Below are positions 11,032 to 24,129 of a DNA stretch of 64,000 nucleotides, piece after piece; position 1 is the first letter of the stretch, and each line of letters opens with the position of its first letter. A program made the position numbers and the translations under genes. The stretch spans positions 2,232,501 through 2,296,500 of the forward strand of contig CANTUR010000112.1 of assembly GCA_947683625.1 (NCBI GenBank). The letters are read 5' to 3'. The notes below the pieces were generated by a model. The model saw nothing but the letters and a program-made list of their open reading frames with translations, made no database searches and was not told where the DNA came from. Origin of the DNA: Mallotus nudiflorus (taxonomy: Eukaryota > Streptophyta > Magnoliopsida > Malpighiales > Euphorbiaceae).

Positions 11032-14000
11032 TGTCACGACCCAAAACAGGGGCCATGACCGGCGCTAAAGAACGGGAATTCTTTCGAATCTGGAACCCGT
11101 AGCAAGCCTAAAAATAAAATAAAACATGCCATAATAACAGTAACAATATAATATGCAGCAGAAAATAAAAATCATAATATCATAATATTATCCATATCAA
11201 CTGGATTTAAATCAAATCTCATCCCATGGATATATAATCTCTTTAATACAAATCCAGTTTCAACATAATACATCTCTTTAAATAAAATACATGAAATCCA
11301 ATACTAATTCACAACTACTGCAGTGTCTAGATAAAATAAATAAGACTCAAGTAGACAATTTACATAAAGAAGCCGGGGCGGAAGAAATCCGACGTATCGA
11401 CCTGCTACTGAGGTCTGAGGATGTTGACTCTCCTGAAAAATAGTCAACGGAGGGGAGTCAGACCTCACTGAGTGAATTACTATAATATATATACACACAC
11501 ACTAAGTGATAATGCATACAATCAATAGTATATGTGTAATATGTATATATACAAGCAATTTCACACAGATGCAGAAAATCATTTTTATATATATTTTATT
11601 GAAAAATCCCAGTTTATGAAGGATCACATAGAACCCTAGAATATCGCAACCTCAGAAATAGTGTTAAACAACACTCTGGCCATACAGGCTCACTTATTCC
11701 AAATATATCCACTTAATCCATTTGGACAGTAGACTGGCCCCGAGACACTAAGTCAACCGAGCTCCAGCAGTCTGACTGCCAGTGTGATTGGCCCCGAGAC
11801 ACTTGGTCAACCGAGCTCCAGCAATCACACCCACAAACCACATCTCACATATCAATAATCATAATCAAATCAATATCCATAAATAATTTAGTAATATAGC
11901 CTAAAGCTATAGGCATACCGGTACGTACTCGGTCCTAGTACTGCCCACTAGGTAGCACGTTCTATTGATATCCTTCATCATTAAATATAAAACATTCATT
12001 CACAAAAATAAATGATGCATAAAGTTCAATAAAATACAACATAAATCATATATATACCGGAAATATACCAAAAGTAAACTAGGTATATTTCGAGTATATA
12101 TATGTCAATTAAATCCAATCAAATCATAAATTAAATTAAAAATATATTTAAAAACATTTTAAATATATTTTATTAATAAAACATGTATATAGTTTATTAT
12201 ATACCAAAAATAAACCAAAAATATACTTAAATACAAATCACATTATTTATGCATTTTAATCAAAGTAAAACATATATTTCTAAATCATGCATCCTAAGCA
12301 TATATATATAGTATAGTAACTCACCTAGTGCGCTCCACGAGACAGGTCCGACAGGCTTGGTCCACTAGCCCTCGGTCTCGACGCAACTAAACAAGAAATA
12401 AGTAACCGACATCAGAATAACCCTAATAGAAATCCTAGAATTTGATCTAGAGTATTAAACACAGAATCGGAATTTAGGGTTCGACTGGATATCACGTTTT
12501 ACGAGAATTCTACCAAAAATCCAGCAGAACCTCCCCTGTAAAACGGACATCTCTCTACTCAAAAGAGTAGAGCCGACCCTGAAAAGAAATACACTTCGAG
12601 AAATAGGCTCAACACAATCAAAATCCCACGGTCGGACTCCAAACAACAGTCCACCGACCGGGGTCCACAAATACAGAATAATTCCAGATATACCAAAAAT
12701 ATCCTTAAATCACAGAAATACATTTCATAGGTGGAAATTACATAATTAACCTTAAAACACTGTAAAAACTGATAAAAACTCATTTTATTTGAAAAACCAT
12801 ATATTATATATATAATTGAAAATAATTCACGAAAAATAGTTTTAATTAGCTAAAAATACCAAATAATTTGTAGAAATCATTTTTATACCTTAAATAACTA
12901 TTAAAACCAATTAAATTACATTTTTAGACAATTTAGGGTAAAATTACCAAAATACCCCTATATATATAAATATACTTAAATTACTTCAAAAATTCACCAA
13001 GAATTATACAATTATCCAAAATTAATTTTCTCAACATATTTATCAATAATATCAATAATTAAACCCAATTATCTAATTAATTTCAATTTAAAACACAATT
13101 AACCCTAATTTCTCAAAATCACATAAACTTCAATAATTCAAAATAAATACTTAGAAATTCATAAAAATTCCAAATAAATTCCTATAATTCATTTCATCAC
13201 CTAATTCAACCATAAACTCCAATTTCATAATTTAAATAATTAATTTCAGAAAATTAGAAAATAATATTAAAATATTCAAAAATACCCAAAAATCCAAACA
13301 ATCTCAAAAAATTCTACAAAAATTCATACATGTAGATTAAGCTACTAGAATCAACATTTATGAAGGAAGTTTCCATGAATCAATCAATTCGAAGATCAAA
13401 AAAATCAAAAACCCTAATAGGCCGAAATTGAAAATTCGAAACCTAAACAATTCTAGACCATTTTAGCTCAAACCAAAGCTAGAATCACACTCACCGGAGC
13501 TCAAGGAGAAGAAGGAGACCGGCGGTGTCGAAAATGGTGGTCGGAATCGGCATGATCGACGGTGGCCAAAGTTTCGGCTTCTCTGGCCAAAATCGACTTC
13601 CAGACGCCGGAAACGGCTACCACAAGCGGCGAGGAAGGCTGGGGAAGATGGTGGCACACCGGACGGCACACCCACGGTGAAGAAACGGCAGTAGCAGCGA
13701 CCGGACGGTGAAGGGAACGGGCGAGAGGAAGAAGAAGCTTACGGGGGCAGTTTTGTAATTTTTCCAAACTTTTGATTTTTGACAAATTTTAAATGTATAT
13801 ATGTATATATATATACTTTACACTATATAATAAAATAATATTAAATTACACACATTAAATATACACCACACACATAAAATTTAATATTTTAATAATTTAT
13901 ACTAAATAAAAATAATTAAATATCAATAAAACTAATAAATAATAAATAAAATATTAGGGTAATACTAAACCCTAATTAAATAAATATACACACACGTAGG

Positions 14001-14269
14001 CTTTATTTAGTATTTTAAAAATACGTATGAGTTCATGCAAGTCCGAAAATATATTTAAAATAATTAATAATAAAATATTTACGTGAAAATTTCCCCGAAA
14101 ATGCAAGTCCCGGGAAAATTTTACGTAAAACACTGAAAATAATACACAGTAATTAAAATAGGTTTTAAATACATATTAACTCGTAAAAATATCTTATAAA
14201 ATACAGAAATTATTGACACTGCATATCCCGATACAGTGTAAAAATATTTTAAAAACATGGGATATTACA
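11032..14269 (-). mobile_element. Solo LTR A' inside the RT gene of element B
   Basis: A 3238-bp LTR of the A family from TGTCACGACC to GGGATATTACA, with the perfect 5-bp target duplication caaat at 11027-11031 and 14270-14274. The LTR matches those of A1 and A2 in order and detail. With no internal region, it formed by LTR-LTR recombination. Splice-like signals on the - strand: donor 13489-13494, exon start 12578, donor 12319-12324, exon start 11432. Confidence 0.95.
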
Positions 14270-14274
14270 CAAAT

Positions 14275-14480
14275 CATCAATCCTGGGGAGTAGATACTTG
14301 TTCTTAATGGTAACCTTATTTAGCTGTCTGTAGTCAATACATAGTCGAAGACTACCATCCTTCTTCTTCACAAAAAGAACCAGAGCACCCTAAGGAGATG
14401 TACTAGGTCGAATAAAACCCTTATCCAAAAATTCCTGCAATTGTTCTTTTAGCTCCTTCAGCTCTATAGGTGCCTCCTAT
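14275..14480 (-). pseudogene. Element B: N-terminal half of reverse transcriptase
   Basis: Continues RT on the far side of solo LTR A'. The - strand preserves the region equivalent to KDGTLRLCIDYRELNKVT and the LPRIDDLF word that abuts the insertion at 14275. Stops interrupt it. Confidence 0.78.
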
Positions 14481-15130
14481 AAGGTGGCATAAAGATAGGA
14501 TTTGTACCAAGCACAACATCAATACAAAATTCTATCTCTTTATCCGGTGGCAATCCAGATAACTCCTCTAGAAAAAAAATCTGAGAATTCACATACCACT
14601 AGTACCCTTTCTATTGATCCCATTTCTACTTGAACATCTCTAACTACAGCTAGATAGCCTTAACACCCTCTACTAAACATCTTCCTAACTATAATAGCAG
14701 AAATAAGGATACGAGGCATGAAACTCTCACTACCTCTAAATATGAATTCCTCTTCACTTGGAATTTTAAAAATTACTTCTTTCGCTCATCAGTCCATAAA
14801 AGCATAATACTAGGACAACCAATCCATTCCCAAAATCCTATCAAACTCAATCACATACAGAAGGACCAAGTCTGCCAATAAGTCCCTACCTTCAACCAAC
14901 ACAGGATAAGATGGTAAGAAAATGTCTATCTCCAACTCATCACTAAGCGGAGTTAAAACAAACAAAGGAAAACTCATCTTGGAAGGAAGATAAGCCATTT
15001 TTTAAGCAAACAAAGGAGATAAAAAAGAATATGTAGCACCCAGATCAAATAAGACTCTAGCCTCAAAGCAACAGATGGGAATAATACCTACTACCATAGT
15101 ATTAGATGCTTGTGCATCCTGAGGAGTCAA
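14481..15130 (-). pseudogene. Element B: protease region, broken
   Basis: The aspartic protease active-site word is recognisable near 15033-15060 as FDLGATYSF (A1 and A2 have FDPGATHSF). The ORF at 14810-14998 encodes the downstream part ending DRILGMDWLS, which matches DVILGMDWLSQH of A1. Protease would process Gag-Pol. Frameshifts separate the pieces. Confidence 0.75.
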
Positions 15131-16481
15131 AGTGAAGACCCTAGCCTGTCCACGTCCTAGCTATTGTGAGGTGATGGTTGAGTCTGTCCTCTGCCTCAGC
15201 CCTGCTGACTCACAAACTGTATCGGTCACTGCTGAGGGTACATGGGTGCCTGATACTGCTGAGGCACCTGCTACAAAGGCTAGACAACATAGGTGAAGAT
15301 CCCTAAACTAAGGATGACTGGAATCCATAGTTCAAACAAGCTCTAGCATATTGTCAAAATTGACCACATCTGAAACACACTCCTAGCATCAAATGACAAG
15401 GACCCTGATGCACATGCACTAGTTCCAAACCCAGAACTGCCATGTCCAGAGCTCTATCCACTGCTGCTAGCACTACCACCAAATCTAGTAGCCCTACTAC
15501 TCTTGCAATCCTGAGCAAGGCAGTGCCTACTAGTCCAATGTGCTCTGAACTATCTACTCTGCTGAGAAGGACTTGCTAACTGAGCACTCATGCTGCCTAT
15601 CTAAACATTGGCTGATGCACCTTTTGAACAAGTTTGACAATGCCACTATTATACGGGTCATGTATATTGTCGTGTTGGATATGCCTTTGCTCTAACTATC
15701 TCGCCTCCTCTACAACACTCTCTAAACTACAGCCCTATCGTCGAATGCCAATATAAGTTGGGCCTAACCCAATCATATATAGCTCAACTGCTCTGGCAAC
15801 ATCCTACCTCACATCCTTAGCATGTCTCGTCAATCTATAAAACTCCTGAGTGTAGTCCTCAACTGATCGACCTCTCCTATCGATATTAAGCAACTACCAT
15901 CTATAATTCTCTCGCATAAATAAAGGATAAAAGAATCTCATAAACTACTCCTTAAATCCCAACGATGTCATCATGGTCATGAAAGGCTGAATGGACTACA
16001 TAAACTAGTCTTGAGCTGCCGTTGAGACTGATAGCTCCATAATCATGATCCTCTAATAATTGGAATACCTAGATCTGGTCCTGGACTCAATGGTGTTAAT
16101 GAAATCCAATGAGTCTCCAGTACCATCAAAATAGACTCGCCCCACTCTGGAGTATAACAATGTCGCATCCACATCAGACATCCCCTGATTATGTCATTGA
16201 AGCATCCGCTGCACTATGGGCATTGCCTGATTAAGAGCTTCCAAGCCCTAGTTAATACTTACCATACTAGCTGTAAAAGCTGTAGGATCCTCTATTGGAA
16301 TCTGAGGCTCTACCTAAGGCTGATCCTGCCTCTAAGCTGCTGCTACTCTACCTTTGCCCCTACCTCTACCTCTACCCCTACCTCTAGGTCGAGGGGCAGG
16401 AGGGAGAATCTCATCCTGAAATGACTTCTCACCATCATCATGCTCTGCATCAGTAGCAGGGGCATTCTGAGCATGCCTCAT
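15131..16481 (-). pseudogene. Element B: gag, broken
   Basis: The start codon is inferred at 16481 on the - strand: the reading MRHAQNAP leads into an acidic stretch and a Gly-Arg repeat (codons at 16332-16440), as at the start of A2 gag. The next codon positions include TAG where A elements have CAG. Downstream, the retrotransposon-gag core and a zinc-knuckle-like region near 15600-15650 are decayed. Gag would form the particle and bind genomic RNA. Confidence 0.7.
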
Positions 16482-16646
16482 TATGAAAAGATAAGAAAAC
16501 CCAAATTCAAAACCAAACAAGAACATAGACATAGACGCATAATCCTAAGGATAAGGAATTAATAAGTAACAATTAACAACCTAAGTACCATAGTAATATG
16601 AGAAAAGACAGACATCAACAGTTAAAAGCATGAAAAATGAGTCAAA

Positions 16647-16658
16647 GCTCTGATACCA
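16647..16658 (-). promoter_or_regulatory. Primer binding site of element B (tRNA-iMet)
   Basis: The - strand reads TGGTATCAGAGC, complementary to the 3' end of plant initiator tRNA-Met, 4 nt inside the 5' LTR edge at 16663. Confidence 0.92.
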
Positions 16659-16662
16659 ACTT

Positions 16663-17741
16663 TGTCATAACCCAAACTTAGGGGCACGTGACCAGCACTA
16701 GGGAATGGGAAACCATAAAGTTACCGAAACCCATAGTAAGCCTTAAAAGGAAAAAGCAGAATATTTCACTTTAAAACTTCATAATAAAATAATTAAATCA
16801 TAATGGACATTATCAAACCTAATTTTTCTCAATTTAATTAAATAATAACATCATGGTGCATAAAATAAATAAACATTATCAATTATATAAAATAGTATCT
16901 CAGTACATAAATCTCAATACATAATATCCAAATTTAAAATATGCAGTTATATAGTTCTCTACTGCAGTACATGGATACTAATACAAATACAACTATATAG
17001 ACCTACATAAGATAACTAGTGAAGCAGCTACTCGGCATAGAGAAGTAGGCCTAATAGAAGACTCCCAAACTCCTAAAAAAATAAATTAAGGGGAGTCAGA
17101 CCTTATTAAGTAAGCTAATAAAAGAAATGAATGCGGTTTAAAAATCTCCTTTAAAATAAGTTTTTTTTAATGAAAATATAATATATTTATAATTTTATTC
17201 AAATTCTTTGATATATATATATATATATATATATATAAGAAACCCATTTTTCAAAGGAAAGAAATAAATATTTAAATGCTTTTAAAACATTTCAGTATAA
17301 AAAAAAACTAGGTAGAACCCGAGTCCTCAATTTTTAATAGTCATTCGACTCACTTATATCCAAGACTGTTGGATCTCGAGAGCAAAGCATCACCAGGATG
17401 CACAGCCACAATCACATCACTTAATCCAAGGTCATTAGCGGTGTCCAAGAGCAAAGTATCACCAGGCCATCGGCTCAGTGATTTAATAAATATTAATCCG
17501 ACTATACTGGCAGTGTCCAAGAGCAAAGCATCACCAAACCTTCGGCACCAATATTTATTAAATAATCAAATATTATATTATTGGAGGTGTTCGAGAGCAA
17601 AGCATCACCAGACCATAAGCCCCAATAATATAATCAAATATTTTACTGATGCGCATGTGGTCCTGATAAAACCCATCAGGTAGCCCGTTATACTGTAGTT
17701 TATTTAAAATAAATGAAATTAAATAAAACAATGAAAATAAC
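16663..17741 (-). repeat. 5' LTR of element B, part 1 (interrupted by solo LTR A'')
   Basis: Begins TGTCATAACCC and matches the 3' LTR at 5352 onward. It breaks at 17741 and resumes at 43630 after the nested insertion. It contains the B repeat cluster (17366-17625) and an (AT)n run at 17211-17236. Confidence 0.9.
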
Positions 17742-20700
17742 TGTCACAACCCAAAACAGGGGCCATGACTGGCGCTAGGGAACGGGAATTCTTTCGAATC
17801 CGGAACCCGTAGCAAGCCTAAAAATAAAATAAACATGCAATAATAATAATAGCAATATTAAATGCAACGGAAATAAAAATCATAAATATCCAAAATAATA
17901 TCCATCTCCCATATATAAATCTTTTAATACAAATCCAGTTCAAATATAATACAATATCTCACATAAATAAAATACATAAAATCCCACAATTTAATTTACA
18001 ACTACTGCAGTGTCTAGATTATAAAAATAAGACTCAAGTAAGCAGTTTACACAAAGAAGCCGGGGCGAAAGAAATCCGGCATACAGGCCTGGTACTGAGG
18101 TTTGAAGATGTTGACTCTCCTGAAAAATTAATCAACAGAGGGGAGTCAGACCTCACTGAGTGAATTACTATAATATATATACATGCATACTAAATGATAA
18201 TGCATACAATCAACAGTATATATCTAATATGTATATATACAGGCAAATACACACAGATGCAATAAAATCATTTTATATATATATATATATTATTGAAAAT
18301 CATCTTTTATGAAGGATCAAATAGAACCCTATGATAGCGAAACCTCAAACAGTGTTAGACAACACTCTAGCCATGCAGGCTCACTTAATCCAAATATATC
18401 CACTTAATCCATTTGGACAGTAGACTGGCCCCGAGACACTAAGTCAATCGAGCTCCAGCAGTCTGACTGCCAGTGTGATTGGCCCTGAGACACTTGGTCA
18501 ACCGAGCTCCAGCAATCACACTCCCAAATCCTTTCTCACACATCAATTAACCAAATACAATCAATATCCACAAATAGGTTAGTAATATAGCCTAAATGTT
18601 ATAGGCGCACCGGTACGTACTCGGTCCTAGTGCTGCCCACTAGGTAGCATGTTCTATCGATATCCTTCATCAATAAATATAAAACATCTATTCACAAATA
18701 CATGATGAATTTAAATAAAATAACAATATAAACCATATATATACCGGAAATATACCAAAAGTAAACCAGGTATATTTCGAGTATATATATGTCAAATGAA
18801 TCCAATTAAATTATAAATTAAGCTAGAAACATATTTAAAAACATTTTAAATATAATTTATTAACAAAACATGCATATAATTTAATATATACCAAAAATAA
18901 ACCAAAAATAAACTAAAGATATACTTAAATATAAATCACATTATTTATGCATTTTACTCAAAATAAAACATATATTTCTAAAATCATGCACCCTAAGCAT
19001 ATATATATATATATATAAAATAGTAACTCACCCTAATGCGCTCCACGAGACGGGTCCGATGGGCCTGGTCCACTAGCCCTTGGTCTCGGCGCAACTAAAC
19101 AAACAATAACGACAGAAATTAGAATAAACCTAACAAAAAATCCTAGAATTCGATCTAGAATATTAAACACAAATTTGAGATTAGGGTTCGACCGGACATC
19201 ACATTTTACGAGAATTCTACCGAAAATTCGGTAGAACCTCCCCTGTAAAACGGACATCTCTCTACTCAAAGAGTAGAGCCGACCCTGCAAAGAAACACAC
19301 TTCAAAAAATAGGCACAACAACTCATCCACAACCCCTTGGTCGGACTCCAAACTACAGTCTACCGACCGGGGTCCACAATCACAAAATAATTTTAGAAAT
19401 ACCAAAAATACCCTTATAACATAGAAATTCATTTTATAAGTAAAAATTACATAATTAACCTTTAAACACATTAAAAACCGATAAAAACTCATTTTATTAG
19501 AAAAATCGTATATTATATATATAATTGAAAATAATTCACGAAAAATAGTTTTAATTAGTTAAAAATACCAAATAATTTGTAGAAATCATTTTTATACCTT
19601 AAATAACTATTAAAACCAATTAAATTACATTTTTTAGCCAATTAAGGGTAAAATTACCAAAATACCCCTATATATATAAATATACTATAATTACTTCAAA
19701 AATTCACCAAATATTATACAATTATCCAAAATTAATTTTCTTAACATATTTATCAATAATATCAATAATTTAACTCAATTATCCAATTAATTTCAATTAA
19801 AAACACAATTAACCCTAATTTCCCAAAATTACATAAACTTAAATAATTCAAAATAAATACATAGAAATTCATAAAAATTCTAAATAAATTCCTATAATTC
19901 ATTTTAACACCTAATTTAACCATAAAACACAATTTCATAATTTATTTAATTAATTTTCGAAAATTAGAAAATAATATTAAAATATTCAAAAATACCCAAA
20001 AATCAAAATAATCTCCAAAAATTATAAAAAAATTCATACATGTAGATTAAGCTACTAGGATCAACATTTGTGAAGGGATTTTTCATGAATCAATCAATTT
20101 GAAGCTCAAAAAAATCAAAAACCCTAATATGGCCAAAATTAAAAATTTGAAACCTAAGCAAATCAAGACCAATTCAGCTCAAAAAAAAGCTAGAATCACA
20201 CTCACCAGAGATCAAGGAGAAGAAAGAGACCAGCGGTGTCGAAAACGGTGGCCGGAATCGTGGTCGACGGCGAGGAGAGGAAGTTTCGGCCAAAATGGGG
20301 AAAATGGGGTTAGCCGACGCCGGGGAAGGAGCTTAGGGCGGCGGAGCAACTGGCGACACACCAACGGTAGGGGAACGGCACTTGCAGCGGTGGTTGGTGA
20401 TCGGGCACGGGAAGGAAGAAGAGAAGGGAAGAAGAGAAGGGAAGAAAAAGAAAAGAAAAGAAAAAGACAAAGAAAAAGAAAAAGAAAAAGAAAAATAATA
20501 AAATATTTGAAAAAAATCACACCCACACACTTAATATTTAATATTTTAAAATTTAATATTAATTAAAAATAATTAAATAACAAATAAACAAATAATTAAT
20601 TAATAAAATATTAGGGTAATATATTAAACCCTAATTAGATAAATAAGTACACATATACACGGTGTTTAGTATTTTAAAAATACGTATAAGTTCATGCAAG

Positions 20701-20836
20701 TCCGAAAATATATTTAAAATAATTAATAATAAATTATTTATGTGAAAATTTCCCCGAAAATAAAAGTCTCGGGAAAATTTTACGTAAAGCACTGTAAATA
20801 ATATACAATAATTAAAATAGGTTTTAAATACATATC
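17742..20836 (-). mobile_element. Solo LTR A'', part 1 (interrupted by element A1)
   Basis: A-family LTR beginning TGTCACAACCC at 17742, in the 5' LTR of B, with target duplication ataac at 17737-17741 and 43625-43629. It continues at 43532-43624 after A1. About 98% of the LTR is in this part. It carries a long purine tract (20400-20505) next to the leader island and the GTGAGT donor-like site at the leader edge near 20200. Confidence 0.93.
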
Positions 20837-21530
20837 TGTCACGACCCAAAACAGGGGCCATGACCGGCGCTAGGGAACAGGAATTCTTTCGAATCCGGAA
20901 CCCGTAGCAAGCCTAAAAATAAAATAAAGCATGCCATAATAACAATAACAGTATGATATGCAGCGGAAATAAAAATCATAATATCATTTTTCCATATCAA
21001 CTGGATTTAATTCAAAACTCATCTTATCACATAGATGTATATAATCTTTAATACAAATCCAGTTTCAATATAATACATCTCTTTAAAACAAAGTACATAA
21101 AATCCCATACTTTAATTCACAACTACTGCAGTGTCTAGATAAAATAAATAAGACTCAAGTAGACAATTTACATAAAGAAGCCGGGGCGGAAGAAATCCGG
21201 CGTATCGACCTGCTACTGAGGTCTGAGGAAGTTGACTCTCCTGAAAAATAGTCAACGGAGGGGAGTCATACCTCACTGAGTGAATTACTATAATATATAT
21301 ACATACACACTAAGTGATAATGCATACAATCAACAGTATATATAATATGTATATATACAGGCAATTACACACAGATGCAATAAAATCATTTTTATATATT
21401 TTACTGAAAAATCCCAGTTTATGAAGGATCACATAGAACCCTAGAATATCGCAACCTCAGAAAATAGTGTTAAACAACACTCTGGCCATACAGGCTCACT
21501 TATACCAAATATATCCACTTAATCCATATG

Positions 21531-21640
21531 GACAGTAGACTGGCCCCGAGACACTAAGTCAATCGAGCTCCAGCAGTCTGACTGCTAGTGTGATTGGCCC
21601 CGAGACACTTGGTCAACCGAGCTCCAGCAATCACACCCAA
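21531..21640. repeat. Paired direct repeat in the A-type LTR
   Basis: Two units of about 55 bp share TGGCCCCGAGACACT and CAACCGAGCTCCAGCA, each followed by a short inverted word (AGTCTGACTG, AATCACAC). The same pair is in all A and D LTRs and is expanded in D2 at 57600-57850. Confidence 0.85.
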
Positions 21641-22130
21641 ACCACATCTCACATATCGATAATCATAATCAAATCAATATCCACAAATAAGTTAGTAATA
21701 TAGCCTAAAGCTATAGGCGTACCGGTACGTACTCGGTCCTAGTGCTGCCCACTAGGTAGCACGTTCTATTGATATCCTTCATTAATAAATAATAAAACAT
21801 TCATTCACAAATACATGATGCATGAATTTAAATAAATCAACAATATAAACCATATATATACTGGAAATATACCAAACATAAACCAGGTATATTTTGAGTA
21901 TATATATGTCAAATAAATCCAATCAAATCATGAATTAAACTAAAAATATATTTAAAAACATTTTAAATATATTTTATTTACAAAACATGTATATAATTTA
22001 TTATATACCAAAAATATACCAAAAATATACTTGAATATAAATCACATTATTTATGCATATTCAGTCAAAATAAAACATGCATTTTCTAAGTCATGCATCC
22101 TAAGCATATATATATAATATAGTAACTCAC

Positions 22131-22384
22131 CTAATGCGCTCCACGAGACAGGTCCGACGGGCCTGGTCCACTAGCCCTCGGTCTCGGCGCAACTAAATAA
22201 GAAATAAATAACCGATATCAGAGTAACCCTAATAGAAATCCTAGAATTCAATCTAGAGTATTAAAATACGGAAACAGAATTAGGGTTCGACTAGATATCA
22301 CGTTTTACGAGAATTCTACCGAAAATTCGACAGAACCTCCCCTGTAAAACGGATATCTCTCTACTCAAAAGAGTAGAGCCGACC
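22131..22384 (-). other. Candidate internal exon in the A1 3' LTR
   Basis: A 254-nt GC-richer island bounded on the - strand by TGTGTTTCTTTGCAG upstream and GTGAGTTACTAT downstream. It contains the palindrome CTCTACTCTTTTGAGTAGAG and a second CCGAATTTTCGGT-type hairpin (partly mutated here). Equivalent islands with the same borders occur in LTRs A', A'', A2, B, C and D2. Role unknown; a spliced untranslated leader exon is the simplest reading. Confidence 0.5.
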
Positions 22385-23267
22385 CTGCAAAGAAACACAC
22401 TTCGAAAAATGAGCTCAACACAATCAAAATCCCACGGTCGGACTCCAAACTACAGTCCACCGACCGGGATCCACAAACACAGAATAATTCCAGATACAAA
22501 AAAAATATCCTTAAATCATAGAAATACATTTTATAGGTAAAAATTACATAATTGACCTTGAAACACTATAAAAACCGATTAAAACTCATTTTATTAGAAA
22601 AACCGTATATTATATATATAATTGAAAATAATTCACGAAAAATAGTTTTAATTAGTTAAAAATACTAAATATTTTGTAGAAATCATTTTTATACCTTAAA
22701 TAAATATTAAAACCAATTAAATTACATTTTTAGACAATTTAGGGTAAAATTACCAAAATACCCCTATATATATAAATATACTTAAATTACTTCAAAAATT
22801 CACCAAAAATCATACAATTACCCAAAATTAATTTTCTCAACATATTTATCAATAATATCAATAGTTAAACTCAATTAACCAATTAAATTCAATTTAAAAC
22901 ACAATTAACCTAATTTTCCAAAATCACCTAAACTTCAATAATTAAAAATAAATACTTAGAAATTCATAAAAATTCCAAATAAATTCCTATAATTCATTTG
23001 AACACCCAATTCAACCATAAACTCCAATTTAATAATTTAAATAATTAATTTCCGAAAATTAAAAAATAATATTAAAATATTCAAAAATACCCAAAAATCC
23101 AAACAATCTCCAAAAATTCTACAAAAATTCATACATGAAGATTAAGCTACTAGGAACAACATTTGTGAAGGAATTAAGCATGAATCAATCAAGAACAATT
23201 CGAAAAAAATCGAAAACCCTAATAGGCCGAATTTGACAAATCGAAAACTAAGCAATTCTATACCATT

Positions 23268-23480
23268 TTAGCTCAAACCAAAGCTAGAATAACACTCACC
23301 GGAGCTCAAGGAGAAGAAAGAGACCGGCGGTGTCGAAAACGGTGGCCGAAATCGGCGTGATCGACGGTGGGTTGATTTTCGGCTTCTCCGGCCAAAATCA
23401 CTCTCCCGACGCCGGAAACGGCCTCCACAGGCGGCGAAACTGGTCGGGGAAGATGGTGGCACACCGGACGGCACACCCAC
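23268..23480 (-). other. Recurring 70-codon ORF in the A-type LTR leader
   Basis: Encodes MGVPSGVPPSSP... with an Arg-rich middle and the end GECYSSFGLS. ORFs of the same length occur at 13463-13675 and 31496-31708. It crosses the GTGAGT donor-like site, so it would be read through only in unspliced RNA. No family was recognised. It may be an upstream ORF or a by-product of the GC-rich leader. Confidence 0.3.
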
Positions 23481-24074
23481 GATGAAGGAACGGCATGGCA
23501 GCGACTGGAAATGGTGAGGGAACGATCGGAGAAGAAGAAGAAGAAGAAAAAACTGTCGAGGGCAAAATGGTAATTTTGTAAATTCTTTTGATTTTTAATG
23601 TATATATGTATATATATATACTTTATACTTTATATTAAAATAATATTAAATTACACACATCAAATATACACCACACACATTAAAATATTAATATTTTAAT
23701 AATTTATACCAAATAAAATTAATTAAATAACAATTAAAACAATTAAATACTTAATAAAATATTAGGGAATTAATAAACCCTAATTAAATAAATATACACA
23801 CCGACTTTATTTAATAATTTAAAAATATGTATGAGTTCATGCAAACCCGTAAATACATTTAAAATAATTAATAATACATTGTTTACGTGAAAATTTCCCC
23901 GAAAATACAAGTCTCGGGAAAATTTTACGTAAAACACTGTATATAATATACCGTAATTAAAATAGGTTTTAAATACATATTAACTCGTAAAAATATCACA
24001 TATATATTCAAAAATTATTAACACTGCATATCCCGATACAGTGTAAAAATATTTTAAAAACACGGGATATTACA

Positions 24075-24087
24075 GTCTTCCCCCCTT
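24075..24087 (-). promoter_or_regulatory. Polypurine tract of A1
   Basis: On the - strand AAGGGGGGAAGAC directly abuts the 3' LTR (TGTAATATCCC). Confidence 0.88.
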
Positions 24088-24129
24088 ACAAGAATTCGTC
24101 CCCGAATTCTAGAAAACAAGATTACAGAA

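Larger units (their letters stand above)
20837..24074 (-). repeat. 3' LTR of A1
   Basis: TGTCACGACC to GGGATATTACA. On the - strand, a TATA-rich promoter-like segment (about 23600-23635) precedes a C/T-rich leader, a GC-rich island (23290-23520), donor GTGAGT (23294-23299), acceptor TTTGCAG (exon start 22384), donor GTGAGT (22125-22130), a pair of repeats (21531-21640) and acceptor TTTTTCAG (exon start 21240). The terminal 90 bp (20837-20925) is the part most conserved between LTR families. Confidence 0.93.

Noticed and set aside
11032..14269. Reading A' as an intron or host gene within B
   Set aside because: The perfect caaat duplication, TG...CA ends and full colinearity with the A LTRs show that it is a solo LTR.
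16191..16424. A + strand ORF with Pro/Thr/Ser repeats
   Set aside because: It is antisense to the Gly-Arg repeat of B gag.
16647..16658. A tRNA gene fragment
   Set aside because: The match to the initiator tRNA is only the 12-nt primer binding site next to the LTR; no cloverleaf surrounds it.
20099..20566. A 155-codon basic ORF on the + strand
   Set aside because: It lies antisense to the leader island and purine tract of LTR A''. Its Lys/Arg/Glu richness comes from the GAAA repeat, and it is not kept in the other LTR copies.
23210..23230. Telomere-like CCCTAA words
   Set aside because: Only single AAACCCTAAT words occur, in the same position of each LTR. There is no tandem array.
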